This document shows, piece after piece, positions 1 through 7,992 of a DNA stretch of 64,000 nt. This DNA is from Chitinophagales bacterium. Its GTDB lineage: Bacteria > Bacteroidota > Bacteroidia > Chitinophagales > UBA8649. The stretch spans positions 186,001 through 250,000 of the forward strand of contig JACJYS010000002.1 of NCBI GenBank assembly GCA_020635995.1, given 5' to 3'. Under the pieces are notes generated by a model. It had not been told where the DNA came from and did no database searches. It saw only the letters and a program-made list of their open reading frames with translations. The stretch's first letter is position 1. Every line of letters begins with the position of its first letter. The translations under genes were made by a program, and so were the position numbers.

Positions 1-2
1 AA

Positions 3-1100
3 GGAACCGAAATATTTTTTCCGGCTAAGGCTTTTGCCAACAAAAAAGTAGAAATAAAATTGCAAGAATTTTATAAACTACTGGATGTAATATCTGCCAA
101 TTTAACTACTACAAGTAATGGACTACCTTTAGAAACATCCGGTATGATAAATGTAGAAGCTTATGCCAATAATAAAACTCTTACACTTCAAAAAGACATT
201 GAAATTAAATTTAATAAATTAGGGAATAATGAAGATTATACTGTTTTTTATGGCGAAACGGACAGTAAAACAATGCAACAAAATTGGGTTTCTCCTCTTA
301 ATAATAATAATGAAGTAATAGAACCAGAAAACGAACTTCTTGATTATTTTGCTTACGGCAAAAATTCTGTTTGTACCACATCTGGCGATATTCATCAAGA
401 ATTAACGGAGTATTGGAATAAATTTTGTCAAGAAGTAGATGTTTATGATTTAGAAATTGCTTCTTGTTATAACAATGCCCGAATTTCTGCAACTGTAGAT
501 ACTAATGGAATAATAAAAGATATTAAAACCAATTTTAAAGAAAAAAACACAGCTTGCGATTTATATTTTAAAGAAAGAATAGCAAAATATTTTCCTAAAG
601 CTTTTGAAACCAAAAACAAGAATTACGAATCTTATATTAATATTTCATTTGATATAGATATAAAAAACAACTCGGGTACTGCTAAAATAAAAGAACAGAA
701 AAAAGATGAAAATTTTGACAATACGTATTACACAAATTATACTACAAATAAAATAATAATGAATAGTGCAAGACTTGGTTATATAAATTGCGACAGATAT
801 TTGAGAAATAGCTCTTTAATTTCCTTTCCCGTTGCCATATCAAACAATGCTAATGTGCGTATGGTGGTAAAAGAATACAAATCTTATTTTAGTGGCATTT
901 CTACAACAGGCAGTGGTTATCAATTTAATAATATACCGGAAAACAAAGATGTAATTCTTATTGCCACGGTAATTAAAAATGATAAGATATTATTAGCTAT
1001 TGAAGAAACTAAAACCTCAAAAGCTACTTTTAGTAATTTTAATTTTAAAGAAGTAAGCAAAGACCAATTACAAGAAGCAATGGAAAATTTGCCTTTATAA
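3..1100 (+). CDS. C-terminal part of a large protein of unknown function (5' truncated)
   Basis: The frame is open back to the left edge, so only the last 365 residues are seen and the real start lies outside the window. The visible part begins GTEIFFPAKAF, followed by EFYKLLDVISANLTT and LETSGMI. This pattern (an E-F-Y-x-x-x-D-x-I segment, then L-x-T-x-S and L-x-T-x-G-M) recurs in large Bacteroidota cell-surface proteins of unknown role; that comparison is from memory. The remainder has no recognisable catalytic motif and no T9SS tail, and it ends ...MENLPL. A strong terminator follows directly, so the gene is the last of its transcript. A TTG at position 60 could be mistaken for a start, but conserved-looking sequence continues upstream of it. 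Function is not assigned. Confidence 0.7.
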   Translation, partial: GTEIFFPAKAFANKKVEIKLQEFYKLLDVISANLTTTSNGLPLETSGMINVEAYANNKTLTLQKDIEIKFNKLGNNEDYTVFYGETDSKTMQQNWVSPLNNNNEVIEPENELLDYFAYGKNSVCTTSGDIHQELTEYWNKFCQEVDVYDLEIASCYNNARISATVDTNGIIKDIKTNFKEKNTACDLYFKERIAKYFPKAFETKNKNYESYINISFDIDIKNNSGTAKIKEQKKDENFDNTYYTNYTTNKIIMNSARLGYINCDRYLRNSSLISFPVAISNNANVRMVVKEYKSYFSGISTTGSGYQFNNIPENKDVILIATVIKNDKILLAIEETKTSKATFSNFNFKEVSKDQLQEAMENLPL

Positions 1101-1106
1101 TATTAA

Positions 1107-1150
1107 AAAAAGCACAAGATATTTCAACAACTATGTGTCTTGTGCTTTTT
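1107..1150 (+). terminator. Rho-independent terminator after the truncated gene
   Basis: A perfect 13-bp inverted repeat, AAAAAGCACAAGA (1107-1119) and TCTTGTGCTTTTT (1138-1150), surrounds an 18-base loop. The A-rich 5' arm and T-rich 3' arm make it a possible bidirectional terminator. It lies 6 bases after the stop codon. Confidence 0.85.
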
Positions 1151-1215
1151 ATCCAATTGAAATATTTAAAACAAGTTGACACCTATCACAATGCCCACAT
1201 CTCAGCTCTAAAGCT

Positions 1216-1223
1216 TATCTTTG
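1216..1223 (+). promoter_or_regulatory. -7 promoter box (TATCTTTG) of thiL
   Basis: Matches the Bacteroidota -7 consensus TAnnTTTG. Only 6 bases separate it from the ATG at 1230, so the transcript is probably leaderless or nearly so. This argues against the in-frame TTG at 1221, which lies inside the box. Confidence 0.6.
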
Positions 1224-1229
1224 TGCCTT

Positions 1230-2258
1230 ATGACAAAACATACGCCTCTATCCAATTATGGCGAGTTTGGTTTAATAGACCACCTCACTAAAAATTTTAA
1301 AATAAAGCAAAAGAGTACTATAAAAAGCGTAGGAGATGATGCTGCTGTAATTAATCACAATGGATTTGAAACGGTAGTTACTACAGATTTATTAATGGAA
1401 GGCATTCATTTTGATTTAACTTTTATGCCTTTAAAACACTTGGGCTATAAGGCTGTGGTAGTAAACCTTAGCGATGTATATGCTATGAATGCCACACCCA
1501 CTCAAATAACGGTTTCCATTGCAGTTTCTAATAGATTTTCTGTAGAAGCTTTAGAGGAATTATATAGTGGTATTGAGTTGGCTTGCCGGCATTACAATGT
1601 AGATTTAATAGGTGGTGATACCACAAGCTCTGTAAAAGGATTAAATATATCTATTACTGCCTTAGGCAAAGCCAAAAAAGAAGATTTAGTATATAGAAAT
1701 GGTGCCAAAGTAGGCAATTTTATATGCGTAAGTGGCAATTTAGGTGCTTCGTATATGGGTTTGCAAATATTAAACAGAGAAAAACAAGTTTTTTTAGAAA
1801 ACCCTAAAATGCAACCTAAATTAGATGAGCATCAATATTTAGTAGGCAAGCAACTTAAGCCGGAAGCACGCAAAGACATTATTGAGTATTTTGAAAAATA
1901 CGAAATTAAACCCACCGCTATGATAGATATTTCAGACGGTTTATCATCTGAGTTGTTTCATATATGCAAGCAATCTAATGTGGGGTGTTATATTTATGAA
2001 GCCAATGTGCCTATACATAACGATACTTACAATCAAGCTTTAGAATTTAACATGGACCCTATAACTACGGCACTAAGCGGAGGAGAGGATTATGAGTTAC
2101 TTTTTACAATATCGGCAGAAGATGAAGCAAAAATAAACACCGATGAAATTGACATATCTTTTATAGGAAATATAGTAGAAAAAGAAAAAGGCAAAACACT
2201 ACAAAGCCGTTCTAACCATTTGCACCAGTTAGTGGCTCAAGGTTGGAAATCTTTTTAA
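1230..2258 (+). CDS. thiL: Thiamine-monophosphate kinase
   Basis: ThiL phosphorylates thiamine monophosphate with ATP to give thiamine diphosphate, the last step of cofactor synthesis, in the cytoplasm. The 342-residue protein has the family's marks in order: GEFGLIDHL at the N-terminus, SVGDDAAVI (nucleotide and metal site), TTDLLMEGIHFD, a central DISDGLSSEL and a late SGGEDYELLFT. Length is normal for the family. I chose the ATG at 1230 rather than the in-frame TTG at 1221 because the TTG is part of a TAnnTTTG promoter box. No other thiamine gene is adjacent; the gene appears to be transcribed alone or with the acyltransferase downstream (78-base gap). The family call is secure. Confidence 0.95.
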   Translation: MTKHTPLSNYGEFGLIDHLTKNFKIKQKSTIKSVGDDAAVINHNGFETVVTTDLLMEGIHFDLTFMPLKHLGYKAVVVNLSDVYAMNATPTQITVSIAVSNRFSVEALEELYSGIELACRHYNVDLIGGDTTSSVKGLNISITALGKAKKEDLVYRNGAKVGNFICVSGNLGASYMGLQILNREKQVFLENPKMQPKLDEHQYLVGKQLKPEARKDIIEYFEKYEIKPTAMIDISDGLSSELFHICKQSNVGCYIYEANVPIHNDTYNQALEFNMDPITTALSGGEDYELLFTISAEDEAKINTDEIDISFIGNIVEKEKGKTLQSRSNHLHQLVAQGWKSF

Positions 2259-2314
2259 TATAATGACACACACCACAAAAGAGAATGAATTTTTGTAAGG
2301 TTTTCTCTATCTAC

Positions 2315-2333
2315 AACCTGAGTTCGGTTAATC
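2315..2333. repeat. Solitary end of the AACCTGAGTTCG repeat family
   Basis: AACCTGAGTTCG followed by GTTAATC closely matches the 20-base ends of the inverted-repeat element at 7593-7861. Only one end is recognisable here, directly in front of the start codon at 2337. Confidence 0.5.
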
Positions 2334-2336
2334 TTT

Positions 2337-3581
2337 ATGGAACAGTTTTGCCGTTTGCAGTGTTACGTACTCGTAAATTGTAGTAAAGACATGAAATGTA
2401 AATCCACTATACAGGATAAAACTTATCAATTTATTTTTCCTAAAAATGGAGAATTAAAAGATATTCAACTCCCATCTTCTTACAATTTATACGATAATGT
2501 TGATTTTATATATACTTTTCAAAATATTATAGAAAATATACGCCACCAAATTGTAATAATAAAAGAGCAAAATGAAGTAGTGGGACAGTTGTACTTTCAG
2601 TGTATGCCTTTTAAAGGCAAAGAATTGGCTACATACATACCTCAAGAGAGCAGATGCTTTTTAAACAAAACTGTAGAAGCTATAGTAGATATAGCTTTAG
2701 ACAGAATAAACTGGAATTTGGCGGTGCTTGGCAATGTATTTATAACAGGCGATAACGGACAAGCTTGGTATAAAAACATAGCTCCATCTATAAAGTGGAA
2801 GTTGATAAACGAAGCTATAGAGCAATATACAAAATTAGAAAATGTAGATGCTGTTTTAATTAGCGATATAGATAATCTCCATTTAGCAGGCAGTAATTAT
2901 TTGGTAGAGCAAAAATTTAGAAAATTTGAGGTAGAACCCGATTTAAAATTTTACGTTCAACCAGGCTGGAACACTTTTGACGATTATTTACAAAACCTAA
3001 CTTCTAAATACAGGGTACGAACCAATAAAGTTTTAGAGAAAAGCGAAAATATTACCATTAAAAACTTAAATACTGAAGATATTCTGCAATATGAAAATCT
3101 TATTTATAAACTATATAGTAATGTAGTAAATCAAGCAGATTTTAAGCTGGCAGAAGTGCCTAAAAATTATTTTAGTAAAATGAAAAACGCCCTGCCCAAT
3201 ATTTTTCAAGTGCATGGTTTTTTTAAAGAAAATGAACTAATAGGTTTTGTGTGTTATTTTATAAATACGCATTGTATTAATGTAAATTTTGTAGGCATAA
3301 ATTATGAGTATAACAAAACATATAGTTTATATCAGCGTATGCTGTACCATTGTATAGAAGAAGGTATAAAGCAGAAAACAGGCATGGTACATTTTGGTAG
3401 AACAGCCACAGAAATTAAAACAACAATAGGAGCTTTGCCTTTTAAATCATATTCGTTTATAAAGCACAATAGTGCTATACCCAACATAGCCATAAAGCCT
3501 CTTACTACTTATTTAAAACCCGAACCTTTTACACAAAGAAACCCTTTTAAAACGGTAGAGAAAAATAGCTTAGCAAGTTAA
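2337..3581 (+). CDS. GNAT/FemAB-like acyltransferase (putative)
   Basis: A 414-residue cytoplasmic protein with no signal peptide. The C-terminal half (about 200-380) reads like the acyl-CoA N-acyltransferase fold seen in GNAT and FemAB-like proteins: a basic YRVRTNKVLEKS segment, then ELIGFVCYFINTHCINVNFVG as paired beta strands, and YSLYQRMLYHCIEEGIKQK followed by HFGRTATEIKTTIG, which resembles the late helix and strand of the FemAB-like family. The substrate cannot be told; such proteins act on peptidoglycan precursors, lipids or amines. The N-terminal 190 residues are not recognised. The ATG at 2337 lies directly after a repeat end, and an internal ATG at 2391 is an equally possible start. 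It could form an operon with thiL. The family call is tentative. Confidence 0.6.
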   Translation: MEQFCRLQCYVLVNCSKDMKCKSTIQDKTYQFIFPKNGELKDIQLPSSYNLYDNVDFIYTFQNIIENIRHQIVIIKEQNEVVGQLYFQCMPFKGKELATYIPQESRCFLNKTVEAIVDIALDRINWNLAVLGNVFITGDNGQAWYKNIAPSIKWKLINEAIEQYTKLENVDAVLISDIDNLHLAGSNYLVEQKFRKFEVEPDLKFYVQPGWNTFDDYLQNLTSKYRVRTNKVLEKSENITIKNLNTEDILQYENLIYKLYSNVVNQADFKLAEVPKNYFSKMKNALPNIFQVHGFFKENELIGFVCYFINTHCINVNFVGINYEYNKTYSLYQRMLYHCIEEGIKQKTGMVHFGRTATEIKTTIGALPFKSYSFIKHNSAIPNIAIKPLTTYLKPEPFTQRNPFKTVEKNSLAS

Positions 3582-3648
3582 TTTTTCTAAGTGAAGAAAG
3601 AAATTACACTTTCTTAAATTATGGGATAGCTAATATCTATAGATTTTC

Positions 3649-4701
3649 CTACAAATGTTCCCAGTTAAAACTATCTAACTCGCTTAAGCAGGCTTTAAGT
3701 AAATCAATAGATAAACGCACATCTTTTTTGCTACACATTTCTATAACTTGGTGTATGTGGCGTGTAGGTATAGAGATAGCTCCGGCAATAGTGCCATATT
3801 TAGCCATACGTTGCATTCCTGCGGTATCGGTGCCTCCAGCGGTTAATATTTCTGGTTGCCATTCTATTTTGTTTTTATCGGCAGTTTCTTTCATATAGCG
3901 TACCATTCGGGTATCGCACACAGTGCTACCATCTAATATTTTAATGGCTGTACCACTGCCCATTTTTGTTATTTGCTCATGCGGAGAAGACCCCGGCAAA
4001 TCAAAAGCAATAGTAGTATCTAAACCAAAGCTAAAGTGTGGCTCTATATGATGTCCTGCCACCATAGCACCTCTTATGCCTATTTCTTCTTGCACTGTAA
4101 AAACGCCATAAACATCATAAGGAACTTCTGTGTTTTTAAGCTCTTTTAATGCTTCTAACAAAATAAAAACTGAAATTCGGTTATCTAAACTTTTCCCGTT
4201 TACACAATCGCCCATTTCTATTAATTCTCTTTGGCGAGTAATAGGCGTACCTACTTCTATATACTTTTCTACTTCTTCTTTAGGTAATCCTAAATCAATA
4301 AAAAAGTCGGAAATTTTAGGTGGCTTATTTCTATCTTCCGGACTCATAACGTGAATGGGCTTGCTTCCCATTACACCCACTAAATCTTTTTTGCCATGCA
4401 AAATAACTCTTTGAGCGGTTAAGGTTTTAGGGTCAAAGCCTCCCAAAGTATGAAAACGCACAAAGCCACTTTTATCTATATCTGTTACTATAAAGCCTAT
4501 TTCGTCAAGGTGGGCGGCTACCATTGTTCTTTTTGAGCTGTCTTTTCCTTTTTTTAGTGCTATTAAATTGCCCATGGCATCTATGCTTACTTCATCTACA
4601 TAAGGGGCAACTTGCTCTTTTATAAAGTTTCTTATTCTATTTTCAAAGCCGGGAGCTCCAGCTGTTTCAGATATTGTTGCTAAAAGTTTTACGTCTATCA
4701 T
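3649..4701 (-). CDS. M42 family metallopeptidase (aminopeptidase/endoglucanase family)
   Basis: A 350-residue cytoplasmic enzyme of peptidase family M42, cobalt- or zinc-dependent aminopeptidases that form dodecameric shells. The metal-site motifs are present in order: AAHLDEIGF (His-x-Asp), GKSLDNR (bridging Asp), FTVQEEIGIRGA (catalytic Glu pair), LDTTIAFDLPG (Asp) and IPTRHIHQVIEM (late His). GGTDTAGM precedes the last motif, as in this family. Length matches. The start is supported by a TACCTTTG box 29 bases upstream. Some relatives are annotated as endoglucanase M, but peptidase activity is the better-established role. It stands alone, convergent with the acyltransferase gene. Confidence 0.92.
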   Translation of the reverse strand: MIDVKLLATISETAGAPGFENRIRNFIKEQVAPYVDEVSIDAMGNLIALKKGKDSSKRTMVAAHLDEIGFIVTDIDKSGFVRFHTLGGFDPKTLTAQRVILHGKKDLVGVMGSKPIHVMSPEDRNKPPKISDFFIDLGLPKEEVEKYIEVGTPITRQRELIEMGDCVNGKSLDNRISVFILLEALKELKNTEVPYDVYGVFTVQEEIGIRGAMVAGHHIEPHFSFGLDTTIAFDLPGSSPHEQITKMGSGTAIKILDGSTVCDTRMVRYMKETADKNKIEWQPEILTAGGTDTAGMQRMAKYGTIAGAISIPTRHIHQVIEMCSKKDVRLSIDLLKACLSELDSFNWEHL

Positions 4702-4730
4702 ATTGTGTTGTGTTTAATTTTTTGAGGGCT

Positions 4731-4738
4731 CAAAGGTA
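4731..4738 (-). promoter_or_regulatory. -7 promoter box of the M42 peptidase gene
   Basis: On the minus strand this reads TACCTTTG, a full match to TAnnTTTG, 29 bases before the ATG at 4701. Confidence 0.55.
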
Positions 4739-4822
4739 AGTTTTTATAATGAAATTATAGTAAGGGTTAATACTAATACCAATTGTTAATACAAAATAGT
4801 CTAATCTATTTTGTATTTTACA

Positions 4823-4903
4823 ATGGTAAATGCCGATAGAGTAATATATTTAGTACAATAAGGCGAAGCTGAAATTGGACTATTATATATTACTAATCGG
4901 TAT
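4823..4903 (+). repeat. 81-bp palindromic repeat, copy 1
   Basis: Matches 20475-20555 at about 76 of 81 positions by hand alignment. The unit starts ATGGTAAATGCCGATAGAG and ends TTACTAATCGGTAT. Its arms CCGATAGAGTAATATAT and the complement of ATATATTACTAATCGG pair with one another, so the unit can fold into a hairpin. No ORF is present. Related fragments occur near 18575 and 61611-61668. Confidence 0.75.
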
Positions 4904-5149
4904 AATTACCATTATGTTGTATCTAAAAATCTATCCGTCTATAAAGTGAGATGCTTCCTACCGTCAGCAAGACGTGCAGGCAAAGGTAGACTTTACTCCG
5001 TTGGCAAAGACGTATAATACTAAGCACGTTTTTAAGATCCTATGAAGGTGAAACCCTTGTAACCATTAACAATTGTGTCTTTGCGAGAAAAAATACTACT
5101 AACAAATTGTACGGAAAGTCTCCCGAGAAGAATTTAGGAGCTTAAAACA

Positions 5150-5181
5150 GAAAATCCCGAACATTTCTGCTCGGGATTTTC
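5150..5181 (-). terminator. Terminator of the OmpA-family gene
   Basis: A perfect 11-bp inverted repeat, GAAAATCCCGA (5150-5160) and TCGGGATTTTC (5171-5181), with a 10-base loop. Read on the minus strand it is followed by TGTTTTAAG, a modest U-rich tract. Confidence 0.8.
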
Positions 5182-5206
5182 CTTAGTTAGTTAGCATATA
5201 ATATGC

Positions 5207-7522
5207 TTACTCAAACACTATCGTCATTTCTACCCTACGGTTTTCTTGACGACCAGCGGCTGTGTCATTTGAGGCTACCGGTTTAGTTTCTCCGAATCCT
5301 TTAGTTATAATTTTATCTCCAGAAACACCTTTCTTCATTAAGAAGTCTTTTACAGCATTTGCTCTTGCTTGCGATAAAGTCATATTGCTTTCAGCAGAAC
5401 CTACACTATCTGTATGTCCTTCTACTAATAATCTGTAGTCTGGGTGGTCTTTCAATATTTGTGTTAAGTTATCTAAAGAAGAATAAGAAGATTTTTTGAT
5501 GATAGATTTTCCTGTTTCAAACTCTAAGTTTTTGAACGCTAAATCAAGAGCTTCTTCCACTTCTTTCTCAATTATTGGACAACCGTTATTTTCTTTTGGT
5601 CCAGGAGTGTTAGGGCATTTATCTTCTTTGTTGATAACACCATCTTTGTCATCATCAGCAAATGGACAACCGTTATTTTCTTTTGGTCCTGCCACTTGTG
5701 GACAATCATCTTCGCTATCTATTAATCCATCGCCATCTGTATCTGGGCAACCATTGTATTCTTTTAATCCGGCTACTTGAGGACATTTATCTTCGCTGTC
5801 TTTTATGCCGTCTCCGTCTGTGTCTGGGCAACCTTTAAATTCTTCTATTCCTGCCACTTCAGGACATTCATCTTGGCTGTCTTGTATGCCGTCTCCGTCA
5901 GTATCCGGGCAACCTTTAAATTTCTCTACGCCTGCCACGTCCGGACATTTATCTATATCGTCAGTTATACCGTCATTATCTTTATCCGGACAACCTTGTG
6001 TAGCCCACGGTCCTGGGTCTTTTTTACAGTTGTCTTTTTTATTGCTTACATGGTCTTTGTCTTTATCCTTAATCTTTTTGGTAATAGGAATACTTAAACT
6101 CATATAAACGTTAGCATCATAAATTTTCTTTTTACCTACTAATGGCAATATATCGTTAGTACCAAAAGCTAACGGACCTACACGCATTCCTGTTCCTAAA
6201 TGAACATTGCCGTGAGTATTAGCAGATACCGGCAAGTAAAAAGCAAACCATTTGTGCTCAAATCTTGGTGTAATGCTAAATTCAGAAATACCATTTGTTT
6301 TGTTAGGATTGTTTTTAAACATAGGAGCTATGCTGGCAGTGAAATTAGCATAAAAACCTTTCCATATATTATAATCTACATAAGCATTAATTTTCATTGG
6401 AGTAGGTACAGAATATTTGTCTTTACTTGCTTGTGTTTCTACAAACAATGAAGTTAAAGTATCTTGAAAATTGTTTAATCCGGTATTTTCAAAATCGTCA
6501 AAAGCTGCTCCAAAATGGTCTTCAATATCTATATTTTGTCTATCGGCATAGTATTCGCCATACACTCCATTAGAACGTTTGTATTTTGTGAATCCCATAT
6601 CCATTAAACCTAAGCCAACTTTTAATTTATATTTTTCTTTGCGTGGGTCTAAATAATCCGGATTGCCGTCTAATTCATATTTATAATCGTCAATATTTGG
6701 TCTAAATTCCCAAACAGCACCTAAGTCAAAACCAACTCCAAAGCCTGAGTTAGCAAAAATTGAATTAGCACTTATATCTCCAAATTCATCGCCTACTATA
6801 CTTGAATATCCAAATTTTAAGTCAGAATTATTAACACTAACCATAGAATCGTTAGGGAAAGTAACATCTAAATTTTTAGAATAAAAATAAACGTCCGCCA
6901 AACCTTGGTTAACTTTAAAAGTACCTGCAGCAGTTACAAAATGCTTCCCAGTATTTAACACCGGCATACCAAATGATAACCCATATTCTGCCCATGCATT
7001 AGCTTGAATAGAAAAATTCTTATTTTGAATGCCTACATTATATAGGTCTGCTAATTTTATTTCTTTAAAAGACATTCTTGCTAAATCTTCATCAACGCCA
7101 TTTGCATTTACGTTTGTTCTAACACGGTAGTTAAAACCAATCATGAATTTTCTGTCTTTTCCAAAGTTAGCTATAAAAGAAGGTAAAGCACTTACTTCTA
7201 AGTTTTGGTAAACATTCTTTTTTCTACCGTTTAATCTTTCTACTAAGTAGTTGTCGGAAAAATCAGGATCATCAAAAGCAATATCTCTATCTTTAAATAG
7301 AGCTGTTCTTTTAATACCTAAATAATTGTTGCTCATTGTTGTTCCAAAAGAAACTACGTTCATGTGGAAAACAAAACGGCTATCAACCGCTTCTGCGGGG
7401 TTAAAGCTTAATGAATGAACACCATTCCAATTGTCTGTGTGGTGTCCCATGTTGTTTTGTGCTTTTGTTATTGCTATAGATAACAAGAAAAACACAAGTA
7501 ATAGTAGGTATCTATTTCTCAT
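5207..7522 (-). CDS. OmpA-family outer-membrane protein with TSP3 calcium repeats
   Basis: A 771-residue envelope protein. Residues 1-22 are a signal peptide (MRNRYLLLLVFFLLSIAIT then KAQ); I start there because the 20 residues encoded upstream would place hydrophilic sequence before the signal. Residues about 25-470 resemble the Bacteroidota beta-barrel domain DUF5723 (NWNGVHSLSFNPAEAVDSR). Then come six to seven thrombospondin type-3-like repeats of the form CPDTDGDGI-x-DSEDKCP, which bind calcium in this family. The last ~110 residues are an OmpA peptidoglycan-binding domain with GHTDSVGS and QARANAV and a late RRVEMTI. It should anchor the outer membrane to peptidoglycan. It is transcribed alone, with its own -7 box (7580-7587) and terminator. 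Confidence 0.9.
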   Translation of the reverse strand: MRNRYLLLLVFFLLSIAITKAQNNMGHHTDNWNGVHSLSFNPAEAVDSRFVFHMNVVSFGTTMSNNYLGIKRTALFKDRDIAFDDPDFSDNYLVERLNGRKKNVYQNLEVSALPSFIANFGKDRKFMIGFNYRVRTNVNANGVDEDLARMSFKEIKLADLYNVGIQNKNFSIQANAWAEYGLSFGMPVLNTGKHFVTAAGTFKVNQGLADVYFYSKNLDVTFPNDSMVSVNNSDLKFGYSSIVGDEFGDISANSIFANSGFGVGFDLGAVWEFRPNIDDYKYELDGNPDYLDPRKEKYKLKVGLGLMDMGFTKYKRSNGVYGEYYADRQNIDIEDHFGAAFDDFENTGLNNFQDTLTSLFVETQASKDKYSVPTPMKINAYVDYNIWKGFYANFTASIAPMFKNNPNKTNGISEFSITPRFEHKWFAFYLPVSANTHGNVHLGTGMRVGPLAFGTNDILPLVGKKKIYDANVYMSLSIPITKKIKDKDKDHVSNKKDNCKKDPGPWATQGCPDKDNDGITDDIDKCPDVAGVEKFKGCPDTDGDGIQDSQDECPEVAGIEEFKGCPDTDGDGIKDSEDKCPQVAGLKEYNGCPDTDGDGLIDSEDDCPQVAGPKENNGCPFADDDKDGVINKEDKCPNTPGPKENNGCPIIEKEVEEALDLAFKNLEFETGKSIIKKSSYSSLDNLTQILKDHPDYRLLVEGHTDSVGSAESNMTLSQARANAVKDFLMKKGVSGDKIITKGFGETKPVASNDTAAGRQENRRVEMTIVFE

Positions 7523-7579
7523 AGGATTAAAAATTTTTGTTTCGTTCAATATGTTAAATTCTCTTAACAATAAATGTGC

Positions 7580-7587
7580 CAAATTTA
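7580..7587 (-). promoter_or_regulatory. -7 promoter box of the OmpA-family gene
   Basis: Minus strand TAAATTTG fits TAnnTTTG and lies 57 bases before the ATG at 7522. It sits 5 bases from the end of the inverted-repeat element at 7593-7861, whose bases would supply the -33 region. Confidence 0.5.
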
Positions 7588-7592
7588 TATTT

Positions 7593-7861
7593 AAACCTGA
7601 GTTCGATTATTCGAGCTTTGTCAAAACGCTTTAAAATAGTTAGATACAAGGTTTTTTCTGAAGAAATATCGGGGTATTTCAAAGAAAAATAACGAAGTAG
7701 ATGACTGTTTTAACGCGAGAAGTGTTTATTGATGTTTAGAAAAGCAATCACTTCCTGCGTTAGATTTTAACACGATAGCGTAGCTATCCCTTATAAAATC
7801 TGCCTTGTAATTAATTACTTTTCTAAATTTTGACTTTGCTGGAATAATCGAACTCAGGTTT
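7593..7861. repeat. 269-bp element with perfect 20-bp terminal inverted repeats
   Basis: AAACCTGAGTTCGATTATTC at 7593-7612 is perfectly repeated in inverse at 7842-7861. An inner inverted repeat, TAACGC-GA-GAAGTG against CACTTC-CT-GCGTTA, lies within. No ORF is present. The structure is that of a MITE or large palindromic intergenic repeat. A single end of the family occurs at 2315-2333. The rest of the gap to 7992 holds nothing recognisable. Confidence 0.8.
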
Positions 7862-7992
7862 TTAGATATACAAAAAGAATTTGTTAAATTTTATGGCAAA
7901 AATTATACATATACGACAATTGCCTTATTGACCACCATGTTTTCTTTTTCAACCTTTGCTAAATAAATTTTAAAACCTCAAAAAAATCAATC

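Larger units (their letters stand above)
4702..5149. other. Non-coding region with promoter and repeat debris
   Basis: Between the M42 gene and the terminator of the OmpA gene no credible ORF is seen. The stretch holds the M42 promoter, an 81-bp palindromic repeat (4823-4903), and further down (about 4940-5095) CAAAGACG and GTCTTTGCGAG fragments resembling a decayed copy of the repeat family at 24954-25098. Confidence 0.6.

Noticed and set aside
60..62. TTG at 60 as the start of the first gene
   Set aside because: Coding-like sequence continues upstream to the window edge, so the gene is truncated.
1221..1229. TTG start for thiL adding MCL
   Set aside because: The TTG is part of the TATCTTTG promoter box; ATG at 1230 is used.
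5496..6107. Plus-strand ORFs opposite the OmpA/TSP3 gene
   Set aside because: They mirror the repetitive TSP3 codons on the other strand and have no start signals or family features.
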